64,000 nt of DNA from Fidelibacterota bacterium (GTDB taxonomy: Bacteria > Fidelibacterota > UBA2242 > JAOZSR01). The stretch spans positions 1 to 64,000 of the forward strand of contig JAOZSR010000004.1 of NCBI GenBank assembly GCA_029939575.1, given 5' to 3'. The notes beneath the pieces are model-generated. The model had not been told where the DNA came from. It was given only the letters and a program-made list of their open reading frames with translations, and did not search any database. A program made the position numbers and the translations under genes. Positions 13,717-25,406 of the stretch are shown here, piece by piece (the stretch's first letter is position 1; every line of letters starts with the position of its first letter).

Positions 13717-13726
13717 TTTTACTAAT
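13699..13726. terminator. Possible AT-rich bidirectional hairpin between convergent genes
   Basis: ATTAGTAAAAT-AAAATA-ATTTTACTAAT perfect 11 bp inverted repeat at the convergent gene junction. Confidence 0.3.
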
Positions 13727-13752
13727 GGACTCTATTATTTTTCATAGTTGAA

Positions 13753-15351
13753 CTATCTGATAAAACTTGAACTATCTATTTGTGTTGAAAAATCAATTAA
13801 ATATTTTGTTCCCTGGCCAGAAATTATTTCAACATTACCTTTAATTTGATTTACCAGGGTTTTAATTAATTTTAATCCCAGGGTTTTCATTGTTTTTCTA
13901 TCCATCATATCTTCTAATTCAAATCCGGCGCCATTATCCTGGATTGAAAGACGGGCATGCCCTTTTTCCTTTTGTTTCAATTCAATAATTATTTCCCCTT
14001 TTTGGCCATCGGTAAAGGCATGTTTAATAGAATTTGTAATAATTTCATTTAAAATAAGTCCAAGCGGAATACTTGAATCAAGACTAACAGAAATATCATC
14101 AAGGTTAAAAATATACTTGATTTTTGAATAATCCGTTAAATATGATTGCATCAGGTTTTTTGCAATTTTTTGAATATACTGTTTCATTTTAATTTGGGTA
14201 AATATATCCGAATTATAAACAGTTTCATGAACCATTGCCATTGAACGAATGCGGTTTTTACTTTCCATTAAAATATTCTGAATATTTTTATCTTTAGATT
14301 GTCTCATTTGCAAGTTTAACAAACTTGAGATTACTTGCATATTATTTTTTACCCGATGGTGAATCTCTTTTAACAAAGCTTCTTTTTCTTTCAGGGAATT
14401 TTGAATTTTTAATTCAGCAATTTTCCTCTGCGTAATATCACGGGCAATACCCTGGCTACCGAGAAAAACTTTTTCCTTATTTTTTGATATATCGTATAAC
14501 CCTTCAGATTCAATTAACATAACAGGTTCTATTTCTTCAAGTGCGCTGGAAATAATATCTAATGGGACCTTTTTCCCCTTTTTAGTAAAAATCCTCATTT
14601 CAAAATTATTAGTTTTACGGTCACCAGTCCTTCGTTCATTTACTCTGTATTGAGCCTTTTCACGATCATCGGGGTGAACAAAATCCGATATTCTTTGTCC
14701 TATTACTTCTTCCGGATTATATCCATACTGTTTTACAGAATCGCTAATAAATGTAATATTACCGTCCGGTGATAGACGATAAATAATATCAGGAACCGAT
14801 TTGATAATGGAATCTAACATTTGTTGTGATTTACTAAGTTGTTTTTCTGCTTTCTTTCTGGTCGATACTTCTCTGGTTAAATGATTAATAGCTGTTTTTA
14901 GTTCCTCCGTCCTTTTTTCAACCATAGTTTCAAGCTGTTCCTGATACTTTTGGTTTTGTCTTTTTAATTCTGCTTTTTCCAGGGCTTGTTCAACTGTTTG
15001 CAACAATACTTCCATATCTTCAATTGGTTTCAGGAGATAATCATAAGCTCCTAATCTTACAGCTTTTATAGCGTCCTTCAAAACCCCTGTACCAGAAACA
15101 ACAATAACCGGAAGAAATTCATCTTCTTTACCTATTGCTCTTAAAACCTGTAATCCATCCATTCTTGGCATTCTTAAATCTACCAATATTAAATCTGGTT
15201 TCTTTTCCTTGTAAACCTGGATACCGACTTCGCCATTTTCAGCAGTTAATACATCATATCCATAATCCTCAAGAAAGGCTTTAAAATTATTACGAATAAA
15301 AGCCTCATCATCAATTGTTAATATTAATCCCTTTGACTCAATCATTATCAT
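13753..15351 (-). CDS. REC-PAS-HisKA_2/HATPase signal transduction histidine kinase
   Basis: LILVDLRMPRMDGL receiver; PAS; LLKEIHHRVKNNMQVISSLLNLQ; GLILNEIITNSIKHAF. Confidence 0.92.
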   Translation of the reverse strand: MIMIESKGLILTIDDEAFIRNNFKAFLEDYGYDVLTAENGEVGIQVYKEKKPDLILVDLRMPRMDGLQVLRAIGKEDEFLPVIVVSGTGVLKDAIKAVRLGAYDYLLKPIEDMEVLLQTVEQALEKAELKRQNQKYQEQLETMVEKRTEELKTAINHLTREVSTRKKAEKQLSKSQQMLDSIIKSVPDIIYRLSPDGNITFISDSVKQYGYNPEEVIGQRISDFVHPDDREKAQYRVNERRTGDRKTNNFEMRIFTKKGKKVPLDIISSALEEIEPVMLIESEGLYDISKNKEKVFLGSQGIARDITQRKIAELKIQNSLKEKEALLKEIHHRVKNNMQVISSLLNLQMRQSKDKNIQNILMESKNRIRSMAMVHETVYNSDIFTQIKMKQYIQKIAKNLMQSYLTDYSKIKYIFNLDDISVSLDSSIPLGLILNEIITNSIKHAFTDGQKGEIIIELKQKEKGHARLSIQDNGAGFELEDMMDRKTMKTLGLKLIKTLVNQIKGNVEIISGQGTKYLIDFSTQIDSSSFIR

Positions 15352-15727
15352 TCTCCAGTGAAATTAATTTTTTCACTTTTTCAACTAACACAGATAAATT
15401 ATTAACAGGTTTTATTACAACAAACTCTGGCCTAACTCCAATTAATTCAAGATAATCTGGCAGAGTGTAATCTGAAGATCCTGTATATACAATATATTTT
15501 ACATTTTTATCAATTTTATTACTATTTTGAATAAATTCATTACCGTCTATTCCAGGCAATCGGATATCAACAATTGCTATATCGACCTTGTTCTGTTTGA
15601 CTATTTTTAAAGCATCTAATCCATTGGTAGCACCAAAAACAACAAAACCTTCATCTTCAAAACAATTCAACAAACTTACTCTTACACTCTTTTCATCATC
15701 AAGAATAAGTATTCTGTTTTCTGACAT
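15338..15727 (-). CDS. Single-domain response regulator
   Basis: ILILDDEKSVR, DIAIVDIRLPGIDG, VIKPVN. Confidence 0.88.
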   Translation of the reverse strand: MSENRILILDDEKSVRVSLLNCFEDEGFVVFGATNGLDALKIVKQNKVDIAIVDIRLPGIDGNEFIQNSNKIDKNVKYIVYTGSSDYTLPDYLELIGVRPEFVVIKPVNNLSVLVEKVKKLISLENDND

Positions 15728-15880
15728 AATAAGCCCTTACCATTTCTAAATTATTTCCTGTATTTTATTTACATTCTCTCATTTCATATTTTCATTATTT
15801 AAACTGGCAAAATGTATTAAGAATTTTACTAATCCTATATTTTAAAATATAAGAACAATTATAAAACTTTCAACCAACGA

Positions 15881-16369
15881 TTATTTATTCTTAGTTTTAA
15901 CAATTTTAACAACTTTAATCCCTTTTATATCATCTCCCACTTTTTCCACAAAACCGATTCCATTTATTGTGTTCTTAATTATTTTTATCATCTCGGCATC
16001 AGAACCCACTATTTTTGGTGGCGACGCTTTCCCACTAATAACCAAATCAAGCCATTTATCAGAATATTGTTCCGGAGTAATATTTATTTCATTAGTAAAT
16101 TGTGTGTATAATTCCTTATTCTTATCATTTACTACCAAAAAAATTGATTCCTTCCCAGGCCAGTATTTTATTTTTCCTAAAAAAATCTGCCTAAGATTTT
16201 TTTGTGAAATTTTGCTAACTCTATTTTTCTGGTTCACAATTACTTTAATACTATTGTCCTGTGCATTAATATTTATTATTAATATTACTACAAGAAAAAA
16301 TAACTTAAAGTTGTTAATTCTTGCCCTATTTTTTAAATATTGTATGATCATTAAAGTTAATTTTCTCAT
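15881..16369 (-). CDS. Short PstS-like (phosphate ABC substrate-binding-like) secreted protein
   Basis: SKISQKNLRQIFLGKIKYWPG and NGIGFVEK motifs with signal peptide; only 162 aa. Confidence 0.7.
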   Translation of the reverse strand: MRKLTLMIIQYLKNRARINNFKLFFLVVILIININAQDNSIKVIVNQKNRVSKISQKNLRQIFLGKIKYWPGKESIFLVVNDKNKELYTQFTNEINITPEQYSDKWLDLVISGKASPPKIVGSDAEMIKIIKNTINGIGFVEKVGDDIKGIKVVKIVKTKNK

Positions 16370-16400
16370 AAATTAATTTATTAAATTAAATACTCATGCT

Positions 16401-19400
16401 TCAGTTTTTTTCTAACTGTTTAATAAACCTTATTATTCCTCTCAATTCTTTTTCAATTTGTGAAATATTAAATGAATCTGCAGCAATCAATAGTTTTTCT
16501 GCAGAACGAGATATTGGATTGACTTTATATTTTTGACCGATTTTTTCTAATTGCTTACATACATTTTTAATATCACCAATAATAAGTGTATCCTGTAATT
16601 CAACAATATATGGAAGTATTTTATCCTTTAGAATTTTTCTTACTTCCGGAAAATTTTCAATCTCTTTAATATTGAAAGTTTCTGTTTTATTCTCTGTTTC
16701 CTTATCATCATCTACGATCGTATAGGGTATATAATCACTGATTTTTTCATACAAGATTTTTATATTTATGGGTTTACTTAGATATGCGGAAAAGCCGGCC
16801 ATCATGTTCTTTTCTTTTTCTCTTTGTCTAACTGAAGCGCTTATTGCAATTATTGGAATATGAGCGGTTCTGGAATTATTTTTTAATTCTCTGGTAGCAT
16901 CAATACCATTCATAACTGGCATGCGAATATCCATTATAATCAAATCAGGCATATATTCCTTAGCAATTAAAAGAGCCTCTTTCCCGTTAATCGCCATTTT
17001 AACATCCAGATTTTTCTTCCTTAATAACTCACCAATTACATCCCGATTTGATTCAATATCATCTGCTATTAATATCTTAGAGTTATTAAATACAATATTC
17101 TTAGGCAAACTTTTTTGCTCTTTTTCCTCCCGAACCACATTATCAAAATAATTTAATTCATTCAAGAAAATATCAAAGGTGCTACCTTTACCCGGATTAC
17201 TGCTTACTGTAATTTTACCCTGCATAATTTCTATTAGTTTTTTACTAATCGCCAATCCTAAGCCTGTACCACCAAAACTTCTTGTGCTTTGTCCTTCTGT
17301 TTGTTGAAAAGATTCAAAGATTCCGGGTAAATCACTTTTGTTGATTCCAATACCGGTATCCTGGATTGAAATTTTTAAATCTATACTTTTCCTTCTTTGG
17401 TTTAGTATTATCACTTTTATTTTAATATGTCCTTGAGAGGTAAACTTAACAGCATTGCCAACAATATTTAATAAGACCTGCCTAAGCCTGGTTTCGTCTG
17501 TTTCAATTGCGGTTGGTAAATTATCATCAATTTCAATAATCAATCTAAGATTTTTATCAGCAATTTTTTTATAAAATATTCGTTGAATTTCCTCAATAAT
17601 GATTCTCAAGTCAATTGACTCATTTTCAATATTCATTTTGCCGGCTTCGATTTTTGAAAGATCAAGGATATCATTGATAAGGGTCAACAAACTCTTTCCT
17701 GCTATTTGAATAGATTTTAAATAATTTTTTTGATTAACTCCCTTTATCATTCCAGATAATAATTCACTAAATCCAATAACAGCATTTAGAGGAGTGCGAA
17801 TTTCATGACTCATATTTGCCAGAAATTCAGTTTTTGCTTTATTTGCCTGTTCAGCCTCTTCCTTGGCTTTTTTTAATGCCTTTTCTGATTCTCTCCTTAA
17901 TAAAGCAACTGAAGCCTGATGAATGAATGTCTGTGCTATATCCTTTGATTTGTCATTCAATTTTTCAGGAAGAGCAAATACCACAATACCTAACAATTTA
18001 CCTGAATGAATGATTCCAGAGCCATATACTATCTTAATATTTAGTAATTTTCGAGCAAGTTTACCAGACAAACGTGAAATTAGTGGTGCCATTTTGGCAT
18101 TCTCTTTTTTCTTTATAATCTGGATAGTTTTAGTATGAAAAGTTTGGGCAAAATTTTCTAATCCATAACCGGTATATCCACAGGGATCTCTTCCTATAAA
18201 TTTAATTAATCGGGATAAGACTTTATTGACACCATCTAAAGACTGAATTGTAAAGGAATTATTTTCTTCGTCACAGGATGCTACAGAAACTATTCCTTTT
18301 TCTACAATATGCATAAGTTGCTTACTAATCATTTTATAAATATTTTCATCAAAAGGAATTTCAATAAAATCTAATGCTGTTTTAGATAAAAATTTTATAT
18401 TTTCAATTCTTTCCCGTTCTCTTAACTCTGCCTTTTTTCGTTTATCAACATCACGAATATTTAATATAATCCCATGAATTACCGGATCATTAAGATAATT
18501 AGTACCAACTGCTTCAAGGGTAATCCAACCTCCTTTTTTCAATTTATGCCGATACTCAACAGTTATCCGTTCTCCCGGCTTTCCAAGAACTTCCTGAAAT
18601 GCAACAGCCATTTTTTCTCTATCCCTAGGATGAACAAAATCAAAACCACTCCGCCCTGTTAATTCGCTATTAGTAAAACCGGTAATCCTTTCTACAGACT
18701 CACTGCAGAATATTTCTCGTCCTTCCTGATCTAAAATAACAATCATATCATTAGAGTTTTTAACAAGTTTTCTAAAACGCTCTTCACTATCAATAAGTGC
18801 TTTTTCTACTCTTTCTCTTTCTGATATTTGTTTTTCAAGTTTAGCATTTATTTTGGCTAAAAATCGATTTTTTTCTTTTAGATTTTTTGTACGTCCTTTA
18901 TATGCTACGATTCCAAAAATTAGTATAGTAATAATTACTAATACCTGAATAATTCTATTTTCCCATAAAGGTGGTGTTACTATAATATCTAATTTTGTTA
19001 TTTTATTATTCCATTGTCTCTGATTATTGGAAGCTCTAACCATTAACGAATAGCTACCACCAGGTACGTTGGAATAAGTAACTGTACGATTATTTGCATC
19101 AGTATAAATCCAATTCTGATTAATTCCATTCATTTTATATGCATATCTATTCTTTTTAGATTCAACAAAATCCATAGCAATAAATTCAAAGGAAAATACA
19201 CTCTGTTTATATGATAATTTTATCTTTTCAGTTTCATAAATATTTTTTGTTAATATTGTACCTATTCCATCCATATATCCAATCGGAACTGATCTGTTAA
19301 AAATTTTAAAATCAGTAATATATACCGAGGGAATATGACTATTAATTTTCACACTGTCGGGATAAAAAGAGATAAACCCATTAGGACAGCCAAAAAATAT

Positions 19401-21374
19401 TTCTCCTTCTCGATTTTTCATTCCTGGAAGTGTAGAAAACACATTGTCATTATATCCACCAATCACTCTTGCAGGTAATCCATCAGAAAATCCAAAAGTA
19501 AAAAATTCGTTTCTAATTGGGTTAAATTTTGTCAACCCGTTTTTTGTACCAAACCATAAATATTTACCATCTTCAATAATCTGAAAAACAATATTATTTG
19601 ATAATCCTTCCTTAGTAGTAAAAATTTTAAATTCCATTTCATTAACCGGAAAATTAACATTTGTCTTATTTAAGCCGATATTGGAGCCAATCCATAAATT
19701 TTCTTTATCATCTATATGAACAGCCCATAATACATCGGAACTTAAACTGGATTTGTTTTTCGGATTTGCATTAATCATCTGATAAACACCGGTTTCTGGC
19801 TCAAATCGAATCAATCCCCGGGAACTTGCTATCCAAAAAATCCCACTATCATCCTCACAAATATCACGAATAACATCAAAATATGGATCTTCAAAATTTT
19901 CAAAGGCATAGTGCTGAAAAATATTTTTCTCTCTGTCAAACATGGTAAGACCAAGTCTGTCAAACCATAATCTCTTTTGTTTATCTTCGAAAATAAAATA
20001 ACAAGCTCCTTTATCTATGACATGCAAAGTATCAGTAACGATGCCTAAAGAAATCTTAACAAATTCGTCAGAACCACTTTTTTTCTGATATATACCTTCA
20101 TCAAAAATACTAACCCATACATCTCGATAACTATCTTCGAAAACAAAAAATATATTCTTTCCATCAAGAAAATGTGTATACTCTCCTGTTTTTTCATTAA
20201 AAAAATCAAGGCCATCTTCTGTTCCTATCCATAGACCATTTTGTGATTCAGAAAAATCTTTCACAAGATTATTGCATAATGTATTATTTAATAAGGGATT
20301 TCTGGTAATATGCTTAAAACTTCCAATATTGGTCAACCATACTTTATCAATACCGGTAGCGTTATGCCCTACCCATAAATTATTTTGCTCATCTATAAAC
20401 AGTGTCTCTAAATAATCGTTGCTAAGAGATCTTATATTATCCGGTTGATGCACAATTTTTGAACATAAATCTTTTTTATAATTATATACTATTAGACCAT
20501 TTTCAGTTGCAAAAAAAATATTTTTGTTTGGCCCTTCTATAATATCCCGAGTAATTAGAATTTCATTGACCTTGGGCTGATTTTTTAAATCAAAAAATCT
20601 GGTTTCGCGGTTAAAAATTCCCACTCCCTGAGATGAAGCAACCCAAAAATTATTAAAACTATCAATAAAAATATTATCAACTTCATTAGAAGGAAGTCCT
20701 TTATGACTATTTTCATCAAAAGTAAACCATTCTGTTTTATTAGATTTCTGATCAATTGAAATAATACCATGTTTTCTGGTACCAATTAATAAAACTCCTG
20801 CCTCATCAATTAAAAAAGTGGAAATTTCGATCTCTTTAGTCATTTCTCCAATGTAAAATTCCAAATCAAAGTAATTACAGTTCAGATTTACACTATCAAT
20901 CCACATCAAAGAAGTATTAGTAGCAATCCATATTCTGTTATTTTTATCAAATAATATTGAATTGGCATCTCTTTCATTCTCCGGGAAAAGAAAGTGAGTA
21001 AATGTATTTGTTTGAATATTATACTTATTCACTCCATAATTTGAACATATCCAGATATTATTATCATTATCAAGGAGTAATTTTGTGAGAAAATTATCTA
21101 ATAAACTATTTATATTCCCCGGTTCTTTTAGAAAAGTCTTAAAATCAATTCCATCAAATCTGTTTAAACCATTTTCAGTGGCAAACCAAAGAAATCCATA
21201 TTGGTCCTGTACAATATCAACAACATTGCCATCAGACAACCCAATTCCCGGAGTAATATGAGAAAAATTATAGGTTAAACTCTGAGAAAACAAGAAACTA
21301 CCAAAAAACAATAATTTAATAAGAATTACCCATTTTCTAATATTATCTTTCCAACGATTGTTACTATGGGTCAT
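16401..21374 (-). CDS. Hybrid sensor kinase: periplasmic two-component-regulator propeller repeats, Y_Y_Y domain, TM, PAS, GAF-like, HisKA-HATPase, REC, C-terminal helical tail
   Basis: 1657 aa; repeated LWIGT/WFAT...GLNRF propeller blades, [51 protein letters not shown]. Confidence 0.93.
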   Translation of the reverse strand: MTHSNNRWKDNIRKWVILIKLLFFGSFLFSQSLTYNFSHITPGIGLSDGNVVDIVQDQYGFLWFATENGLNRFDGIDFKTFLKEPGNINSLLDNFLTKLLLDNDNNIWICSNYGVNKYNIQTNTFTHFLFPENERDANSILFDKNNRIWIATNTSLMWIDSVNLNCNYFDLEFYIGEMTKEIEISTFLIDEAGVLLIGTRKHGIISIDQKSNKTEWFTFDENSHKGLPSNEVDNIFIDSFNNFWVASSQGVGIFNRETRFFDLKNQPKVNEILITRDIIEGPNKNIFFATENGLIVYNYKKDLCSKIVHQPDNIRSLSNDYLETLFIDEQNNLWVGHNATGIDKVWLTNIGSFKHITRNPLLNNTLCNNLVKDFSESQNGLWIGTEDGLDFFNEKTGEYTHFLDGKNIFFVFEDSYRDVWVSIFDEGIYQKKSGSDEFVKISLGIVTDTLHVIDKGACYFIFEDKQKRLWFDRLGLTMFDREKNIFQHYAFENFEDPYFDVIRDICEDDSGIFWIASSRGLIRFEPETGVYQMINANPKNKSSLSSDVLWAVHIDDKENLWIGSNIGLNKTNVNFPVNEMEFKIFTTKEGLSNNIVFQIIEDGKYLWFGTKNGLTKFNPIRNEFFTFGFSDGLPARVIGGYNDNVFSTLPGMKNREGEIFFGCPNGFISFYPDSVKINSHIPSVYITDFKIFNRSVPIGYMDGIGTILTKNIYETEKIKLSYKQSVFSFEFIAMDFVESKKNRYAYKMNGINQNWIYTDANNRTVTYSNVPGGSYSLMVRASNNQRQWNNKITKLDIIVTPPLWENRIIQVLVIITILIFGIVAYKGRTKNLKEKNRFLAKINAKLEKQISERERVEKALIDSEERFRKLVKNSNDMIVILDQEGREIFCSESVERITGFTNSELTGRSGFDFVHPRDREKMAVAFQEVLGKPGERITVEYRHKLKKGGWITLEAVGTNYLNDPVIHGIILNIRDVDKRKKAELRERERIENIKFLSKTALDFIEIPFDENIYKMISKQLMHIVEKGIVSVASCDEENNSFTIQSLDGVNKVLSRLIKFIGRDPCGYTGYGLENFAQTFHTKTIQIIKKKENAKMAPLISRLSGKLARKLLNIKIVYGSGIIHSGKLLGIVVFALPEKLNDKSKDIAQTFIHQASVALLRRESEKALKKAKEEAEQANKAKTEFLANMSHEIRTPLNAVIGFSELLSGMIKGVNQKNYLKSIQIAGKSLLTLINDILDLSKIEAGKMNIENESIDLRIIIEEIQRIFYKKIADKNLRLIIEIDDNLPTAIETDETRLRQVLLNIVGNAVKFTSQGHIKIKVIILNQRRKSIDLKISIQDTGIGINKSDLPGIFESFQQTEGQSTRSFGGTGLGLAISKKLIEIMQGKITVSSNPGKGSTFDIFLNELNYFDNVVREEKEQKSLPKNIVFNNSKILIADDIESNRDVIGELLRKKNLDVKMAINGKEALLIAKEYMPDLIIMDIRMPVMNGIDATRELKNNSRTAHIPIIAISASVRQREKEKNMMAGFSAYLSKPINIKILYEKISDYIPYTIVDDDKETENKTETFNIKEIENFPEVRKILKDKILPYIVELQDTLIIGDIKNVCKQLEKIGQKYKVNPISRSAEKLLIAADSFNISQIEKELRGIIRFIKQLEKN

Positions 21375-21404
21375 CTTAATTTCCTGTACAAATTGATATT
21401 TATT

Positions 21405-24400
21405 TTAATTGTTTTCATTTAGTTTGGTTTCTATTTTAATAATTCCGGATAGCATCTTTTCTATTCCCGGAATATCAAAAGTTTCTGAATATTTATTAAT
21501 TTTTTTTGAAAATATTATTAATTGCTCAGCGTTATATTTCTCTCCAATCATACCAATTTTTTCACTAAATGCTTTTACTTCTGATATTATCATTGAATCT
21601 AATAATTTTTTGGCTGAAGGAATTAAATCATTTTTAAATAATATAACCAAATCGCTTGACGCTCTGAATTCAATATTTTCCATTGAAACCTGACTTTTCT
21701 CGGCTACCTTATCTTCCTTGATTTCATATTTTAAAAATTTCGTGAGCTGTGAATATAATTTATTAACATCAAGTGGTTTTTTAAGAAAACCATCGAAAGC
21801 ATAGTCAGATTTCAACATACTATCATCTAACAACAATGAAGATGATAAAGCAATTACCGGTATTGACATATTTCCACTTCGCTTTTGAATTTTTTCTAAA
21901 ATATCTTTAGCCTCATCAATCTCAAGACGAACATCTATAATAATTATGTTAGGTTGATAATCTTGAATTAATTGTAGCATGTTCTCTAAATCATCAGTCG
22001 CATACACATCAAGATTGACTTTGTTTAGTAATCCTTTAATCACTTCCCTGTTAGATTTTACATCATCCATTACCAATATACGAGATTTGTTAAAAATTAT
22101 ATTTTCAGTTGTATAGTCCGGTTCATTTTTTAGCATTGTTTTAATTACCGGGATTTTCACATCATATAAGTAAACCTGAAAAACCGAGCCCTGACCCTGT
22201 TTAGTTCCTAACCCAATGCTCCCATTCATCATTTCTACCAATTTTTTACAAATTGACAATCCAAGTCCGGTACCACCATATTTCCTTGAATTTTGCCCAT
22301 CTCTTTGTTGAAAAGAATTAAAAATTTTCCCCTGATCTTCCTCGGGAATTCCAATACCGGTATCTTCAACAATGATTTTTAAATCCATTTTATTCAAATG
22401 TTCAATATATAACTCTTTTACCAGAGAAATTTTAATACTCCCTTTTTCAGTAAATTTCACAGCATTCCCGACAATATTCAGGAGTACCTGCCTGATTCTG
22501 GTTTCATCCAATAACAGAGTTGATGGAATATCATCTTCAACATCAATGATCAGATCTAATTGTTTTATTTCAAGTTTATTCTGAAAAATCTGGGATATTT
22601 CACTAAGAATCATTCTGGGATCAACCGGTTTATAGTGAATATCCAACTTTCCCGCTTCCATTTTTGAAAGATCAAGAATATCATTAATTATTGTTAAAAG
22701 ACTTTTACTTGAAGTTTTAATGGATGTTAAATAACTTTTTTCTATGTCATTACTGACAAGTCCGGATAATAATTCACTAAATCCAATAACAGCGTTTAAC
22801 GGTGTTCTGATCTCATGACTCATATTAGCCAGAAATTCGGATTTGACATGGTTGGCTGCTTCTGCATTTTCTTTGGCAATTTTTAATTCATTTTCACTCT
22901 TTTTTCTATCAGTAATATCAATCACTGTAACCAGCCCTGCCGGTTTTCCTTTATAAATTGTTGAAATTCCACTTACATATATCCAGCGTTCCTGACCATC
23001 TTTTCTGAATATTTTAGCTTCATAATGTTGATCAGTCTTTTTGCCCGATTGCCGCAAGGCTCCTCTCTCCTTGATCACTTCAATATACTCCGGAGAAAAA
23101 ATATCCCAAAAATTCATCCCAAGCAATTCCTCTTTGCTATATCGAGATAATTTACACGCAGCCGGATTGGCATAAACCCATTTATCATCCTGAAAAAGCA
23201 TAATTGTCATTGGAGAGGCCTGGGCAAGATTTCTAAATTGTTCCTCACTTTCTTTTAAATCCTGTTCCATCTGTTTATTTTGTGTAATATCTCTGGATAC
23301 CCCAAAAGTACCGATAATTTTCCCCTGCTGATCTCTTAAAGGTAGTTTAGTTGTGTTAAACCAACTATAGGTGCCGTCTAATCTATTTACCCTCTCTATT
23401 TTTCCAACAATACCTTCACCGGATTTAATTATTTGTTGTTCTTCTTTTAAGGCAATATTACTATGCTCTTTGCCAAAAATATCCAAATCTGTCATTCCAA
23501 TCAAACTCTCTGGTTCTAACTCACATCTATCAGCAAATGCTTTATTTACACGAATAAACCGACTTTTTTTATCTTTATAATATATTATATCCGGAATATT
23601 ATTCATTAATGTAGAAAAGAGATATCGTTCATAAAATAAATTCTTTTCCATTTTTTTTCTTTTATCAATATCTCGGGCAATCCCCAATACATATTTTTTC
23701 CCTTCAATTGAAACAATTTTAGTTCTGATAGATACATTTATTTCTGAACCATTTTGCTTGCGTAAAATTAATTCATCTGGTCCTGTGGAAAGTCCTTTCT
23801 GGTTTTTCTTTAAAAGTTTTAGTGCCAATGGCATTTCAGACACGGGAAGTAGTTTTAATTTGAATAAATTTTTCCCTAATAACTCATCTTTTCTATATCC
23901 CATCATCTGTTCGGCAGATTTATTTGCATCTGATAAATTTCCATTCATATCATTCAAATAATAAGCATCCGGAGCATTATCAAATATTATTTTAAACCTT
24001 TCACGGCTCTTTTCTAATTCCTCAGCAGCCTTTTTATGTTTCAAAATTATTTGCTCTAATTTGATATTACTTCTAACCAGGTCATTAGTCTTTGTCGAAT
24101 ATAATTTTTCCAGACTGCTTTTTTGTGCATTTAACATATCCTTATGTTTTTCCACTGCCTCAATATTTTTTTTAAACCTTAAGAACATAAAGGAAGAATA
24201 AGAAACCAGGATAATAATAAACCCAAATATACTCAAATGCTTCATAGCAAGTATATCAAACACAATCAATGTCTCGTATATAATTGTAATTAATAAAAAT
24301 ATAAGCCCAGCCAATAAATATTTCGCACCTTTTCGTCTATTTTTGATTGCAAATAATAAAATGTGAAAATAGTATAGAAAAATAACGATAACAATCCACA

Positions 24401-25406
24401 TCCAGAAGTTAAACAGATCAGTATGAAAGTCAGCCGGGGTAAATACAACAATAAAAATAAAAACCATGCTAATCCAATAGACAAATTTGTTAATATATCT
24501 CAACTGCTCCCTTGGATAGAGTTTAGTAAAAAACATTACACCCAGTGCAGGTGTCATGTAAGTCGGCAAAAATTCCAGTTTAATCCATAATTCCCAAGGG
24601 ATATTAAAAAAGCCCTGAATTAAATCATAAATAAAAATACTTCTAATTACTATTAAAAGACAGATTACTCCAAATATTGAATTTGTACTTTCTTTTTTCA
24701 GAGTTATTGAACCTGCAATATGAAAAATGCTGAGTAAAAATAAAAACAATGTGAAAAAAGAAAATAATTGGAATTGCTGCTCATACATTTTTTTTATATT
24801 CTGCTCTGTTCCAAGAAAAATATTTGTTCTTATGCCACCTTTGAAATAATTATAATTTGAAATTTGTAGAAGTATTTCAATATCACTCGTATCTGCAGGA
24901 AAATATTTCACCTGTTGGGTAAATTTTGACTGCATCGTTTCATTTGATGTACCAACTACACCGTTTTCTAAGATGAATTTGTCATTTATCCAAAGTTTAT
25001 AAGCTGAAAAAACACGTGGAATTTTGATAGCTAATACATCGTGAGGCTCTTTTAATTTGCATTGTAATCGAAATGTAGCAAATCCTTTTTCATTTAATAA
25101 CAAACTATCAATTTTTTGATTATTCCAGATGCCGGGTAAATTCATATAACCTTTTTGACTATATAAACCCGCTTTAACTTGATTGGGAGTAAGCAACTGT
25201 TTCCAATAAAATTCCCATTCTCCATCTAATGGGACATTACCATCAGATGCCAGGTCCCATTCACGAAGATCCAAAACTCCGGACTTTGCAATATTATTCT
25301 TCTCCTGTAAACTACATGATGAAAATCCTAACAAAATCATCAAGAGTACAGCAATAATCCAAAACTTTTGAAATAATTCAGGTCTATTAATTTTCTTGTT
25401 CTCCAT
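21405..25406 (-). CDS. Hybrid sensor kinase with 7TMR-DISM-like sensor, multiple PAS, HisKA-HATPase, REC, C-terminal helical tail
   Basis: [53 protein letters not shown]; start MENKKINRPELF at 25406 preferred over the listed ORF start (25508). Confidence 0.9.
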   Translation of the reverse strand: MENKKINRPELFQKFWIIAVLLMILLGFSSCSLQEKNNIAKSGVLDLREWDLASDGNVPLDGEWEFYWKQLLTPNQVKAGLYSQKGYMNLPGIWNNQKIDSLLLNEKGFATFRLQCKLKEPHDVLAIKIPRVFSAYKLWINDKFILENGVVGTSNETMQSKFTQQVKYFPADTSDIEILLQISNYNYFKGGIRTNIFLGTEQNIKKMYEQQFQLFSFFTLFLFLLSIFHIAGSITLKKESTNSIFGVICLLIVIRSIFIYDLIQGFFNIPWELWIKLEFLPTYMTPALGVMFFTKLYPREQLRYINKFVYWISMVFIFIVVFTPADFHTDLFNFWMWIVIVIFLYYFHILLFAIKNRRKGAKYLLAGLIFLLITIIYETLIVFDILAMKHLSIFGFIIILVSYSSFMFLRFKKNIEAVEKHKDMLNAQKSSLEKLYSTKTNDLVRSNIKLEQIILKHKKAAEELEKSRERFKIIFDNAPDAYYLNDMNGNLSDANKSAEQMMGYRKDELLGKNLFKLKLLPVSEMPLALKLLKKNQKGLSTGPDELILRKQNGSEINVSIRTKIVSIEGKKYVLGIARDIDKRKKMEKNLFYERYLFSTLMNNIPDIIYYKDKKSRFIRVNKAFADRCELEPESLIGMTDLDIFGKEHSNIALKEEQQIIKSGEGIVGKIERVNRLDGTYSWFNTTKLPLRDQQGKIIGTFGVSRDITQNKQMEQDLKESEEQFRNLAQASPMTIMLFQDDKWVYANPAACKLSRYSKEELLGMNFWDIFSPEYIEVIKERGALRQSGKKTDQHYEAKIFRKDGQERWIYVSGISTIYKGKPAGLVTVIDITDRKKSENELKIAKENAEAANHVKSEFLANMSHEIRTPLNAVIGFSELLSGLVSNDIEKSYLTSIKTSSKSLLTIINDILDLSKMEAGKLDIHYKPVDPRMILSEISQIFQNKLEIKQLDLIIDVEDDIPSTLLLDETRIRQVLLNIVGNAVKFTEKGSIKISLVKELYIEHLNKMDLKIIVEDTGIGIPEEDQGKIFNSFQQRDGQNSRKYGGTGLGLSICKKLVEMMNGSIGLGTKQGQGSVFQVYLYDVKIPVIKTMLKNEPDYTTENIIFNKSRILVMDDVKSNREVIKGLLNKVNLDVYATDDLENMLQLIQDYQPNIIIIDVRLEIDEAKDILEKIQKRSGNMSIPVIALSSSLLLDDSMLKSDYAFDGFLKKPLDVNKLYSQLTKFLKYEIKEDKVAEKSQVSMENIEFRASSDLVILFKNDLIPSAKKLLDSMIISEVKAFSEKIGMIGEKYNAEQLIIFSKKINKYSETFDIPGIEKMLSGIIKIETKLNENN

